In this document: positions 9,060-18,231 of the stretch, one piece after another
Layout of the letters: every line of letters starts with the position of its first letter
How positions within the stretch are numbered: the first letter of the stretch is position 1
Assembly (NCBI RefSeq): GCF_019511345.1
Contig: NZ_JAEUAK010000005.1
Location: 456,412 to 520,411 of the forward strand
DNA length: 64,000 nucleotides
Direction: 5' to 3'
Source: Rhizobium mesosinicum
Lineage (GTDB): Bacteria > Pseudomonadota > Alphaproteobacteria > Rhizobiales > Rhizobiaceae
The notes under the pieces: model-generated
Told to the model about the DNA's origin: nothing
The model's database searches: none
The model's input: only the letters and a program-made list of their open reading frames with translations
Made by a program: the position numbers and the translations under genes

Positions 9060-9668
9060 CTATTTTTTGAGCGCCCTGATCGCGAATTCGATCAGTTCGT
9101 CGACGGCCGCCCGGTTCGTCTTTGCAAGACATTGGGCCACCATCTGCGGATGGCAGAGATTGACGGTTGCCGCCCCGAAGCACCGCGAGGCGACCTCGGG
9201 ATCCTGTTCGGCGAATTCACCGGCAGCGATGCCTTCACGGATGACATCGGCGAGCAATGCGTGAATGGAGTCGATGTGCCTCTCGATGACATGCCAGTCG
9301 CGTTCTATCGCGACGACCACCATCTCATGGACCTTCTGCTGATCGAGCATGGTGTCGAGTGTCAGCTGGTATTGGCTGCGCACGTACTGGCGCAGCCGGT
9401 CCGAAGCGCTGATCTTCTGATGACAGATGTTAGCTGCAAGCTGATAGGCGGCTGCCAGCATCCGGCCGCAGATCGCCTGGTGGATTTCGACCTTGGAGGC
9501 GAAGAAGCGGTAGATATTCGCAGGCGACATGCCGAGTTCGCGGGCAACATCCGCGACTGTGGTTTTGGAATATCCATAGTGACGGAAGAGCCGCTCGGCC
9601 GCATCCAGGATACGAGTGATATTTTCCTGCCGTGTGACGTCCAGCGTGGCTTCCGCGATGTCATTCAT
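9060..9668 (-). CDS. TetR/AcrR-family repressor of the efflux operon
   Basis: A 202-residue regulator with a clear N-terminal helix-turn-helix (about residues 15-60, ILDAAERLFRHYGYSKTTVA followed by DVARELGMSPANIYRFF). The C-terminal ligand-binding domain is all-helical and variable, as usual in this family. It is the first gene of the operon, followed by adaptor and permease, so it most likely represses its own operon until a pump substrate binds (inference from context). An inverted repeat upstream of the start (9680-9726) is a good operator candidate. Confidence 0.9.
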   Translation of the reverse strand: MNDIAEATLDVTRQENITRILDAAERLFRHYGYSKTTVADVARELGMSPANIYRFFASKVEIHQAICGRMLAAAYQLAANICHQKISASDRLRQYVRSQYQLTLDTMLDQQKVHEMVVVAIERDWHVIERHIDSIHALLADVIREGIAAGEFAEQDPEVASRCFGAATVNLCHPQMVAQCLAKTNRAAVDELIEFAIRALKK

Positions 9669-9679
9669 GGTTCGGGCCT

Positions 9680-9726
9680 GATATTTACGATTGACGAATT
9701 TTGATTTTCATCATTCGTAAAATATC
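9680..9726 (-). promoter_or_regulatory. Candidate TetR operator and promoter region
   Basis: GATATTTACGA (9680-9690) faces TCGTAAAATATC (9715-9726), an inverted repeat broken only by one extra A. A second, nested pair ACGAAT/ATTCGT lies inside it. The region is A/T-rich and starts 12 nt upstream of the tetR start codon, where an autorepressor would bind. Confidence 0.55.
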
Positions 9727-9760
9727 ACTCTTCGATTGTCAATGATTTTGCGATCAAAAC

Positions 9761-9793
9761 CAAAAATGCCGCAGCCTGGGCAAGCTGCGGCAT
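9761..9793 (-). terminator. Rho-independent terminator of osmC
   Basis: A perfect 10-bp stem ATGCCGCAGC (9766-9775) / GCTGCGGCAT (9784-9793) with an 8-nt loop is followed on the minus strand by TTTTT. It lies 24 nt past the osmC stop codon. Confidence 0.85.
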
Positions 9794-9816
9794 CAGAACG
9801 AAAACAGGTTAAAGGA

Positions 9817-10248
9817 TCATGCGAGCTTGACGTCGAGCGTGATCGGAACGGCAGAAAGTGCCTTGGAAACCGGGCAGCCAGCCTTCGCCATGCCGGCAAG
9901 TTCTTCGAACTTGGCCTGATCAGCGCCGGGAATACTGCCTGAGAGCGACAGGTGGATGGCGGTGATGGCAAAGCCGCCTTCGACGCTTTCGAGCGTCACC
10001 TTGGCCGACGTTTCCATGTGGTCCGCCTTGAGGCCGGCTTCGCCGAGGATCAGTGACAGCGCCATGGTGAAGCAGCCGGCATGGGCAGCGCCGATAAGCT
10101 CTTCTGGGTTGGTGCCGGCAACGCCTTCGAAGCGGCTTGCAAAGCCGTAGGGATAATTGCTGAGCGCGCCGCTCTGGGTCGAGATCTGCCCCTTGCCATC
10201 CTTGAGACCACCCGACCAATGGGCCGAAGCTGTACGATTGATCTGCAT
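9817..10248 (-). CDS. OsmC-family thiol peroxidase
   Basis: A 143-residue cytoplasmic protein of the OsmC/Ohr superfamily, which reduces organic hydroperoxides with a cysteine pair. The peroxidatic cysteine lies in AAHAGCFTMALSLIL and the resolving one in KAGCPVSKAL, the OsmC arrangement. The conserved early segment SGALSNYPYGFASRFEG is also typical of OsmC rather than Ohr. ATG 10248 is chosen because AGGAGG lies 7 nt upstream. It is a single-gene unit with its own terminator and is probably induced by osmotic or oxidative stress, as family members are; the sequence shows no specific operator. Confidence 0.9.
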   Translation of the reverse strand: MQINRTASAHWSGGLKDGKGQISTQSGALSNYPYGFASRFEGVAGTNPEELIGAAHAGCFTMALSLILGEAGLKADHMETSAKVTLESVEGGFAITAIHLSLSGSIPGADQAKFEELAGMAKAGCPVSKALSAVPITLDVKLA

Positions 10249-10369
10249 GCCGTCCTCCTGTTTCGATGATTTTCGAAGCGTTGCGCCGCTCCACCGCGAA
10301 GGACACTGCGCCCTTACGACCGGCAATATAGTCCTCTATCCGCGGAAGACGACACCAGATTGAAGGCCT

Positions 10370-10406
10370 AATCATCATACTAAATCATTGCCTAAGTATG
10401 ATGATT
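10370..10406. promoter_or_regulatory. Candidate GntR (DgoR-type) operator
   Basis: AATCATCATAC (10370-10380) and GTATGATGATT (10396-10406) form a perfect 11-bp inverted repeat with a 15-nt spacer. It sits 30 nt upstream of the gntR start and probably overlaps its promoter, which suggests autoregulation and control of the downstream dehydratase gene. Confidence 0.6.
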
Positions 10407-10435
10407 GCTTTAAGATCGCCACGAGGAGCCTTTCA

Positions 10436-11176
10436 ATGCAGCCTGCAGCAAGACGCGACGAAAAGAGCTCGGCGCCCGAGCGCCGGCCGCGCGTCCGCCG
10501 TAACGTTACGGCGGCGATTGCCGGAGATATCTGCGCCAGCCGCTATGCCGCCGGCACGCTGCTGCCGCGCGAAAACGACCTCTGCAACCTCTACGGCGTC
10601 AGCCGCACCGTGATCCGCGAATCTCTGAAGGTATTGGAATCCAAGGGGCTCATACGCGGCAAGCCGCGCATCGGCACCACGGTCTGCGACAAGGACGACT
10701 GGAATATCCTCGATCAGGACTTGCTTGAATGGATGGGGCCGCATCTTGGCAATTTCGACCTGTTGGCAAGCATCCTTGAAGCCCGCCGCACCATCGAGCC
10801 GGCTGCCGCCGAATACGCCGCAAGCCGCGCAACTGCCCAGGAGATCGCCGATCTGGAGGAAGCCTGGCGGCGCATGCAATCGGCAACCGATGATCCCGAA
10901 GCCTTCACCGAGGCGGATCTCCTCTTCCATACGGTGCTTCTCAAGGCGAGCCATAACCAGGTATTCCGGCGCCTTTCCAGCGCCATCCATGCCGCACTGA
11001 AGTTTGCGCTTCATGCTTCGAACCTCGCCGTGCCCGATCACCGCGAGGCGATCTCCCTGCATGGCAAGGTGGTGGAGGCACTGCGCCTGCGCGACGCGTC
11101 GGAAGCCCGCGATTGCGTCAACCGGATCCTCGATCTCGCCGGACGCGACCTCACCGCCGCCGGCCGGACCCAATAA
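10436..11176 (+). CDS. dgoR: FadR-subfamily GntR regulator, probable D-galactonate repressor
   Basis: A 246-residue regulator. The winged helix-turn-helix (about residues 20-85) contains [20 protein letters not shown] and [18 protein letters not shown]. The all-helical FCD ligand domain carries the metal-binding histidines in the usual places ([14 protein letters not shown] and the later [16 protein letters not shown]). ATG 10436 is preceded by GAGGAG. The next gene encodes a D-galactonate dehydratase 71 nt downstream, so the regulator probably responds to D-galactonate, like E. coli DgoR. The dgoK and dgoA genes of the classical operon are not adjacent. The gene name rests on family plus neighbour. 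Confidence 0.8.
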   Translation: MQPAARRDEKSSAPERRPRVRRNVTAAIAGDICASRYAAGTLLPRENDLCNLYGVSRTVIRESLKVLESKGLIRGKPRIGTTVCDKDDWNILDQDLLEWMGPHLGNFDLLASILEARRTIEPAAAEYAASRATAQEIADLEEAWRRMQSATDDPEAFTEADLLFHTVLLKASHNQVFRRLSSAIHAALKFALHASNLAVPDHREAISLHGKVVEALRLRDASEARDCVNRILDLAGRDLTAAGRTQ

Positions 11177-11247
11177 CCGAACTCAGAACACTATCGGCGG
11201 CTTCGTTCGCCGATGGGAAACACGAAGCGAACCGAAAGCAGACGTCC

Positions 11248-12396
11248 ATGAAGATCACCAAACTGACCACCTATATCGTCCCACCGCGCTGGCTGTTTCT
11301 GAAGATCGAAACCGATGAGGGCATCGTCGGCTGGGGCGAACCGGTTGTCGAAGGCCGTGCGCTGACCGTCGAGGCGGCCGTCCACGAACTCGCCGATTAC
11401 CTTGTCGGCAAGGACCCGTTCCTGATCGAAGACCACTGGACAGTCATGTATCGCGGCGGCTTCTATCGCGGCGGCGCGATCCATATGTCGGCGATTTCGG
11501 GCATCGACCAGGCGCTCTGGGACATCAAGGGCAAGGCACTCGGCCAGCCGATCCATTCGCTGCTCGGCGGCCAGGTGCGCGATCGTATCAAGGTCTACTC
11601 CTGGATCGGCGGCGACCGCCCTTCCGACGTCGCCCGCAACGCCAAGGACGTCGTCGCCCGCGGCTTCAAGGCCATCAAGCTCAACGGCTGCGAGGAAATG
11701 CAGATCGTCGATACCAACGAGAAGATCGACAAGGCGGTCGAAACCATCGCCACAATCCGCGAGGCGATCGGCCCGCATATCGGCATCGGCGTCGATTTCC
11801 ACGGCCGTGTGCACAAGCCGATGGCAAAAGTGCTAGCCAAGGAGCTCGAGCCCTACAAGCTGATGTTCATCGAGGAGCCGGTCCTTTCCGAACACCGGGA
11901 AACCCTGAAGGAAATAGCCAATCATTGCTCAACGCCGATCGCGCTCGGCGAACGCCTCTTTTCCCGCTGGGACTTCAAGTCGGTCCTGTCGGACGGCTAT
12001 GTCGATATCATCCAGCCGGATCTCTCGCATGCCGGCGGCATCACCGAATGCCGCAAGATCGCGGCCATGGCCGAAGCCTATGACGTGGCGCTCGCGCCGC
12101 ATTGCCCGCTTGGGCCGATCGCGCTTGCCGCCTGCCTGCAGGTCGATGCCGTCTCCTATAATGCCTTTATCCAGGAACAGAGCCTCGGCATCCACTACAA
12201 CAAGGGCAACGACATCCTCGATTACATCTCCAACAAGGAAGTCTTCCAGTACGCCGACGGTTTCGTCTCCATTCCGCAAGGCCCCGGCCTCGGCGTGGAA
12301 GTGGACGAAGCCTATGTCATCGAACGCGCCAAGGAAGGTCACCGCTGGCGCAATCCGATCTGGCGTCACGAAGACGGCAGTTTTGCCGAATGGTAA
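11248..12396 (+). CDS. dgoD: D-galactonate dehydratase
   Basis: A 382-residue enolase-superfamily enzyme, the same length as E. coli DgoD and very similar in recalled sequence. It converts D-galactonate to 2-keto-3-deoxygalactonate in the De Ley-Doudoroff route. Visible landmarks are [40 protein letters not shown], the metal ligand in [36 protein letters not shown] and the active-site histidine in [15 protein letters not shown]. The end [16 protein letters not shown] matches the DgoD C-terminus. The upstream frame is open, but ATG 11248 matches the conserved MKITKLTTY start. A strong terminator follows at once, so the dgoR-dgoD unit ends here. Confidence 0.95.
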   Translation: MKITKLTTYIVPPRWLFLKIETDEGIVGWGEPVVEGRALTVEAAVHELADYLVGKDPFLIEDHWTVMYRGGFYRGGAIHMSAISGIDQALWDIKGKALGQPIHSLLGGQVRDRIKVYSWIGGDRPSDVARNAKDVVARGFKAIKLNGCEEMQIVDTNEKIDKAVETIATIREAIGPHIGIGVDFHGRVHKPMAKVLAKELEPYKLMFIEEPVLSEHRETLKEIANHCSTPIALGERLFSRWDFKSVLSDGYVDIIQPDLSHAGGITECRKIAAMAEAYDVALAPHCPLGPIALAACLQVDAVSYNAFIQEQSLGIHYNKGNDILDYISNKEVFQYADGFVSIPQGPGLGVEVDEAYVIERAKEGHRWRNPIWRHEDGSFAEW

Positions 12397-12402
12397 GACA
12401 AA

Positions 12403-12426
12403 GGGCTGCGAAAGCGGCCCTTTTTT
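12403..12426 (+). terminator. Rho-independent terminator after dgoD
   Basis: GGGCTGC (12403-12409), GAAA tetraloop, GCGGCCC (12414-12420) and six T residues follow the dgoD stop. Confidence 0.9.
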
Positions 12427-12490
12427 CACTCGCCTGTAGGATACCGGATATCTCGTCCGTCATAATGGAAACTCAAAGAGGAGATTCCAC

Positions 12491-12886
12491 ATGGCCAGAG
12501 CAATCGCAATCATCATTGCCCGTATCATCTTCAGCTTCGTCTTCTTCATGGCTGCCGGCTTCAAGTTTGCTGATATCGCCGCGACCGCCGGCTACATCAC
12601 CTCGGCCGGCTTTCCGGGAGCGACATTCCTTGCCTGGGTCGCCGCCTTCTTCGAGATCGCCTTGGCACTCGCCTTCATCACAGGCGCCTTCTTCAGTGAA
12701 GCGAGCCTGCTCGCCGCCGTCTATGTGATCTTCCTTGCCTTCTCCTTCCACGGCCCATCGCTCTGGCAGCAGAACCAAGCCGAATTCGGCTTCTTCGTCG
12801 ATCACTTCACCTTCCTCGCCGGCCTGCTTTTTGCCGCCGTCCACGGACCGGAAAAGTGGGCGCTCCGCTATCGCCTCCTGAAATAA
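12491..12886 (+). CDS. DoxX-family membrane protein
   Basis: A 131-residue protein with four hydrophobic segments (about residues 5-25, 48-66, 70-90 and 103-118) and the DoxX core with AAGFKFADI near the N-terminus and WVAAFFEIALALAFITG in the middle. A GAGGAG site precedes the ATG. DoxX proteins are small inner-membrane proteins linked to quinone and redox functions, but their exact role is mostly unknown. It stands between the dgoD terminator and an SDR gene 78 nt downstream and may share a transcript with the latter. Confidence 0.8.
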   Translation: MARAIAIIIARIIFSFVFFMAAGFKFADIAATAGYITSAGFPGATFLAWVAAFFEIALALAFITGAFFSEASLLAAVYVIFLAFSFHGPSLWQQNQAEFGFFVDHFTFLAGLLFAAVHGPEKWALRYRLLK

Positions 12887-12964
12887 CGTCTCGCCACGCC
12901 CGATCCGGAACTAAGAGCCGCCCCGATCATTGCCTTTACCGGCAACCGCAAAGAGGAGCGGCTC

Positions 12965-13744
12965 ATGGAATTGCAGGGAAAGATCGCATTGGTGACCGGC
13001 GCAGGCTCCGGCATCGGCAAGGCGACTGCATTAAAGCTGGCCGCCGAAGGCGCCAAAGTCGCGGTGCTAAGCCGCACGGAAAGCGAGGTGGCGCAGACCT
13101 GCAGGGAGATTGTCGCCGCAGGCGGCCAGTCGATCGAACTGATCGCCGATACCAGTGACGAACCGCAGATGCGCGCCGCCATCGATAAGATAACCGAAAG
13201 CTTCGGCGGTATCGACATCGTCGTCGCCAATGCCGGCATCAACGGCGTCTGGGCACCGATCGACGACCTCAAACCCGACGAATGGGATCAGACCATCGCC
13301 GTGAACCTGCGCGGCACATACCTGACGCTGCATCTCACCGTACCCTATCTGAAGATGAACGGCGGGTCGATCATCGTCGTCTCCTCCATCAACGGCACGC
13401 GCACCTTCACCACCCCCGGCGCCACAGCCTATACCGCCACCAAAGCCGGTCAGGTTGCGATGGTCCAGCAACTTGCGCTCGAACTCGGCAGACACGGCAT
13501 CCGCGTCAATGCCGTCTGCCCCGGCGCGATCGAAACCAGTATTTCCGCCAACACCACCACGCGTCATCGGGAGGAAACCGAAGTGCCCGTCATCTGGCCG
13601 GAGGGCGAAATCCCGATCACCGGCGGCAAGGCCGGATCGAGCGACGATGTCGCCGAAACGATCCTCTTCCTGGCCTCCGAACGCGCCCGCCATATTACCG
13701 GAACCCCCGTCTGGATCGACGGCGGGCAAGGATTGCTGCGTTAG
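12965..13744 (+). CDS. Short-chain dehydrogenase/reductase (SDR)
   Basis: A 259-residue classical SDR that oxidises or reduces an alcohol/ketone with NAD(P). The cofactor motif TGAGSGIG is at residues 11-18, the structural NAGI motif follows at about 90, and the catalytic Ser-Tyr-Lys set is visible in VVSSINGTRTF and AYTATKAG. The end TGTPVWIDGGQGLLR is typical. AGAGGAG precedes the ATG. Given the sugar-acid genes nearby a sugar or polyol substrate is possible, but the sequence does not decide this. Confidence 0.85.
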   Translation: MELQGKIALVTGAGSGIGKATALKLAAEGAKVAVLSRTESEVAQTCREIVAAGGQSIELIADTSDEPQMRAAIDKITESFGGIDIVVANAGINGVWAPIDDLKPDEWDQTIAVNLRGTYLTLHLTVPYLKMNGGSIIVVSSINGTRTFTTPGATAYTATKAGQVAMVQQLALELGRHGIRVNAVCPGAIETSISANTTTRHREETEVPVIWPEGEIPITGGKAGSSDDVAETILFLASERARHITGTPVWIDGGQGLLR

Positions 13745-13773
13745 AGCGATTCCGATCATTCGGTATTCCCACG

Positions 13774-13919
13774 TGCATAGGATGCATAGGATGCATAGGT
13801 TTTTCCTTACGTACGCGGAGAAATGTCAGATATTGATATCACACATAGAGAATCTGACATTTCCCGGAAGGCGCAGGAAACTGCCTATGCATCCTATGCA
13901 TCCTATGCATCCTATGCAG
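13774..13919. repeat. 146-bp nested palindrome with 9-bp tandem repeats in both arms
   Basis: The left arm is three copies of TGCATAGGA/T (13774-13800). The right arm is four copies of the complement CCTATGCAT, the last ending in CAG (13884-13919). Inside lies a second perfect 12-bp inverted repeat, GAAATGTCAGAT (13820-13831) and ATCTGACATTTC (13852-13863), with a 20-nt centre; the DNA between the arms is partly complementary too. It lies between two convergent genes, 29 nt past one stop and 26 nt before the other. It could be a mobile palindromic repeat, a bidirectional terminator or both. Confidence 0.8.
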
Positions 13920-13945
13920 GTCCTGAACGTGGAGGATCTTGCTGG

Positions 13946-15169
13946 TCAGCCGTTGAGCCGCGCGCTTTCCAGCGTGTAAAGCAGTTGCGGGCGCTTGACG
14001 CCGCGCAGCGCATAACGACCGATGCAGGCGAGAACATCCCGCTGCTCCTGCGGGATCCCGGCGGCAAAATCCGACGACATCAGCACGTTGAGATCGACCG
14101 AACGGCAGATGGAGGCGATGCGGCTCACCTCATTGACCGCCGGCCCGATAACCGTGAAATCCAGCCGGTCCTGGCTGCCGATATTGCCGTAGAAGACATC
14201 GCCGATATGCAGGCCGATGTAAACATCCGTCGTCGGCCGCCGGTCCACCTCGCGTGCCGCGTTCAGCGCCGCAAGTTTCTGCCGCAACAGGCGCTCTGCC
14301 TCCAGCGCCGCAGAACAGCTTTGCGCCGGGTCCTCGCCCTTGAAGATGGCGAGCACGCCATCGCCAATCAGCTTCAGCACATTGCCGCCGGCCTCATGGA
14401 TCGCGGTGATCACCACCTCGCTATATTCATTCAGCAGCGGAATGATCTCTTCCGGGGCCGAATTGTCGGAGATCTTCGTGTAGTTCAGCAGATCGGAAAA
14501 CCAGAGTGCTGCCGATATCCGCTCGGATTTGCCGCGGGAGATCTTGCCGTCCATCACCTGGCGCGCGGCATCCTCGCCGAGATAGACCTCGGCGATCGTG
14601 CGGGCAATACGGGCGAGTGCCACGCATTTGATCGCCAGCCCCAGCACCGGCACCAGTTTGCGCAGGATCGCAAGATCCTGGTCGGAAAACCCTTCCGGGT
14701 GTTTGGTCGAGAAATGCGAGAAAAAGCAGTCCATCTCGCCGATCGTGCCGGCCTGGGCGAAGCGATGCGCCATAGCGACGTAATCGGTATGGCCGAGCGC
14801 ATGGATCTGGTCCAGCATGATGAAATCGGTCGGATCGCCGAAGCCGATCCTGCGCCGCACCTCCCGGTCACCGCTTGTCCAGAGATGGTAGAAAGCCGAG
14901 CGGCGCCAGGTTTCCAGCCCCTGGCCTTCGCCCGAGGGACCGTATTCGAATTCGCCTCCGAAGTTCGCTTCGCTTTCGCTGTCCCAGCGGAAAGCTCGCC
15001 CCTCGTGAACCGGATGCAGCGTGTCCATCAGCGCCATGGCGCGATCGAGCCGCATGCCCGCATTCCGGCAGGCCTCGCAGAAGCCGGCCAGCAGCTCCGC
15101 TTCGGTCGCGCCCTTCAAGCCCTGTTCCGTCACCCATGCCGCGATTGTGCCGACGTCGCTATAGTCCAT
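13946..15169 (-). CDS. Class III adenylate/guanylate cyclase
   Basis: A 407-residue protein with a regulatory N-terminal half (about 1-205, no recognised domain, no membrane segment) and a C-terminal class III cyclase domain (about 215-395). The first metal-binding Asp is in LWFSDLLNYTKISDN and the second in VLKLIGDGVLAIF, where the preceding Lys is typical of adenylate cyclases. RLDFTVIGPAVNEVSRI carries the Asn/Arg transition-state residues. It should therefore be active and make cAMP. A second protein of the same plan lies at 31703-32950. GAGGAG precedes the ATG. It is divergent from the SMP-30 lactonase gene. The signal it senses is unknown. Confidence 0.9.
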   Translation of the reverse strand: MDYSDVGTIAAWVTEQGLKGATEAELLAGFCEACRNAGMRLDRAMALMDTLHPVHEGRAFRWDSESEANFGGEFEYGPSGEGQGLETWRRSAFYHLWTSGDREVRRRIGFGDPTDFIMLDQIHALGHTDYVAMAHRFAQAGTIGEMDCFFSHFSTKHPEGFSDQDLAILRKLVPVLGLAIKCVALARIARTIAEVYLGEDAARQVMDGKISRGKSERISAALWFSDLLNYTKISDNSAPEEIIPLLNEYSEVVITAIHEAGGNVLKLIGDGVLAIFKGEDPAQSCSAALEAERLLRQKLAALNAAREVDRRPTTDVYIGLHIGDVFYGNIGSQDRLDFTVIGPAVNEVSRIASICRSVDLNVLMSSDFAAGIPQEQRDVLACIGRYALRGVKRPQLLYTLESARLNG

Positions 15170-15396
15170 GCGCTCTCCTCGCTACCGGTAAGCTGTAGCG
15201 CGAATCTGCCGCAGATGGAAAGACAATCAACCCCGGATTGGTCCCTGAGAGATCATTGTATAGCCGGCATATTGCAGGTCCGCGATCGGAGAAAAGCCGA
15301 AATGCTCCAGAGCCGGACGCTTTCTGAGCTGAGGCTCTGGCACGTTCTGCCGTTTGCGGTTACGAAGATGCAATATCGATCTGGGAGGAATCGCGC

Positions 15397-16308
<912 letters not shown>

Positions 16309-16363
16309 AGCCTGTCAGGCTATCGCTGCGCGGCAGCCCGCAAGCCCTCACCGGAGGAAGTAT

Positions 16364-17113
16364 TCAGGCCTTCACCTTGTCCGGCCGGGCGTGCAATGGC
16401 TCCTTGCGGTGCCAGTTTTCGAGGATGCGGCCATCCGTATGCTTCTGCTGCGCCCAGCGGATACCGTTGGAGATGACCTTGTGTACGGTCTTCTCGTGAT
16501 AGATCGGGTACGTCTCATGGCCGGGACTGAAGAAGAAGATGCGACCGCGACCGCGCTGGAAAGTGCAGCCGCTGCGGAACACTTCGCCTCCGGAATACCA
16601 GGAGATGAAGACCAGCTCGTCCGGCTGTGGGATGTCGAAGGGCTCGCCGTACATTTCCGAGGCGTTGACCTCGAAATAGGGCGGCAGGCCCTCGGCGATC
16701 GGATGCGAGGGATTGACCACCCAGACGCGCTCCAGATCACCTTCAGCCGTCTCGCGCCAGGAGAGATTGGCATTGGTGCCCATCAGCCGGCGGAAAAGTT
16801 TGGAGTGATGGCCGGAATGCAAGACCAGCAGGCCCATGCCCTTCAACACCCGCTGTTGCACGCGGTCGATCAACCCGTCGCTGACCTCCTCATGCGCCAT
16901 ATGCCCCCACCAGAGCAGCACGTCGGTATCGTTGAGCACGGAATCCGGCAGCCCTTCGTCCGGTTCGTCGAGCGTGCCGCGGCGGATCTCGAAATCGGGA
17001 TGGGCGATACCGGCGGCGATCGCCCCGTCGATGCGGTCCGGATAGATATCCTGGACCTCCTTATGAACCTGCTCGTGGCGTCCTTCGTTCCAGATCGTAA
17101 CCTTGATTGTCAT
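16364..17113 (-). CDS. ThuA-family protein (trehalose/glycoside utilisation type)
   Basis: A 249-residue protein with the class I glutamine-amidotransferase-like fold of ThuA proteins. Typical motifs are VTIWNEGRHEQ at the N-terminus, DVLLWWGHMAHEEV, LLVLHSGHHSKLFRRLMGT and IFFFSPGHETYPIYH. ThuA of Sinorhizobium acts with ThuB in trehalose and maltitol use through 3-keto sugars. ATG 17113 has GAGGA upstream. It is the last gene of an SBP-permease-permease-ATPase operon, starting 16 nt past the ATPase stop. A Gfo/Idh/MocA dehydrogenase, the family to which ThuB belongs, is transcribed divergently from the same locus. True orthology to ThuA is not proven. Confidence 0.85.
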   Translation of the reverse strand: MTIKVTIWNEGRHEQVHKEVQDIYPDRIDGAIAAGIAHPDFEIRRGTLDEPDEGLPDSVLNDTDVLLWWGHMAHEEVSDGLIDRVQQRVLKGMGLLVLHSGHHSKLFRRLMGTNANLSWRETAEGDLERVWVVNPSHPIAEGLPPYFEVNASEMYGEPFDIPQPDELVFISWYSGGEVFRSGCTFQRGRGRIFFFSPGHETYPIYHEKTVHKVISNGIRWAQQKHTDGRILENWHRKEPLHARPDKVKA

Positions 17114-17129
17114 ACTATTCCTCGATGTT

Positions 17130-18212
17130 TCAGGCTTGAGCCGGACGAACAACCCGGCCGGCGGAATCGAACAGATGGCAGGCGGCGCGTTCCGCCGTGA
17201 GCGAAACGTGATCGCCGGGACGAATGGTCATGTCGCCCTCGGCGCGAACGACGATCGGCTGCTGCTGCGAACCGACCGTCAGATAGGTCTCCACACCGAG
17301 CCGCTCGACGATGACGACTTCGGCGGAAAAATCGCCCTGCCCATTTGACGCGAGCTTCAGATGCTCCGGTCGAATGCCGAGCTTGGCTTCGCCCTGCGGT
17401 ACCGAACCATTCGCATCCGAGAGATCGATGGAGAGGCCGATTGGGCTTTCCAGGTGCACATTGCCGGCATCCCGCCGTGTGGCAGTCATCGGCAGAACAT
17501 TCATCTTCGGCGAACCGATAAAGGTCGCCACGAACTCATTGTCCGGCTGATGATAAAGCTCCATCGGTGCGCCCTGCTGGGCGACGACCCCCTTGTTCAA
17601 AACGACGATGCGATCGGCCATCGTCATCGCCTCGACCTGGTCATGCGTGACGTAGACGACGGTCGCCTTCAGCTCGCGATGCAGCCGCTGCAGCTCAGCG
17701 CGCATCTGCACGCGCAGCGCCGAATCGAGGTTCGACAGCGGCTCATCGAACAGGATCAGCGACGGCTTCTTGATGATCGCACGGCCGATCGCCACACGCT
17801 GCCGCTGGCCGCCGGATAGAGCGCCCGGCTTGCGGCTGAGATAGTCGGTCAGTTGCAGGATCTCCGCGACGCCTTCCACCTGCTTTTTGATTTCAGCTTC
17901 CGGCACCTTCTTGAGGCTCAGCGAAAAGCCGATATTTTCAGCGACGGTCATGTGCGGATAGAGAGCATAGGATTGGAACACCATGGCGATGCCGCGCTTG
18001 TCCGGCGGCACATCGTTGATGCGCTGGCCGTTCAGCACCAGATCGCCCTCGTCAATGCCTTCGAGGCCGGCGATCATGCGCAGCAGCGTGGACTTGCCGC
18101 AGCCGGATGGGCCGACGAATACAGCGAATTCGCCATCCTCCACCGTGATGTCGACGCCCTTGATGACTTCGAGCGCGCCGTAGAATTTGCGAACGTTTCT
18201 GAGATTGATCAT
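17130..18212 (-). CDS. Sugar ABC transporter ATP-binding protein (MalK/UgpC type)
   Basis: A 360-residue ATPase. Walker A is GPSGCGKST (about 38), the signature is LSGGQRQRVAIGRA, Walker B is LILFDEPLSNLD and the switch histidine lies in YVTHDQ. The C-terminal 120 residues are the OB-fold regulatory domain of the MalK group (LGIRPEHLKL). It should energise the two permeases encoded just upstream in the same operon; the gap to the preceding stop is 19 nt. The start has only a weak Shine-Dalgarno site. Confidence 0.93.
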   Translation of the reverse strand: MINLRNVRKFYGALEVIKGVDITVEDGEFAVFVGPSGCGKSTLLRMIAGLEGIDEGDLVLNGQRINDVPPDKRGIAMVFQSYALYPHMTVAENIGFSLSLKKVPEAEIKKQVEGVAEILQLTDYLSRKPGALSGGQRQRVAIGRAIIKKPSLILFDEPLSNLDSALRVQMRAELQRLHRELKATVVYVTHDQVEAMTMADRIVVLNKGVVAQQGAPMELYHQPDNEFVATFIGSPKMNVLPMTATRRDAGNVHLESPIGLSIDLSDANGSVPQGEAKLGIRPEHLKLASNGQGDFSAEVVIVERLGVETYLTVGSQQQPIVVRAEGDMTIRPGDHVSLTAERAACHLFDSAGRVVRPAQA

Positions 18213-18231
18213 TCGTTTCTCTTTCTTGATC

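Noticed and set aside
13774..13919. CRISPR array
   Set aside because: The units are 9 bp, directly abutting, have no spacers, and switch orientation half-way.
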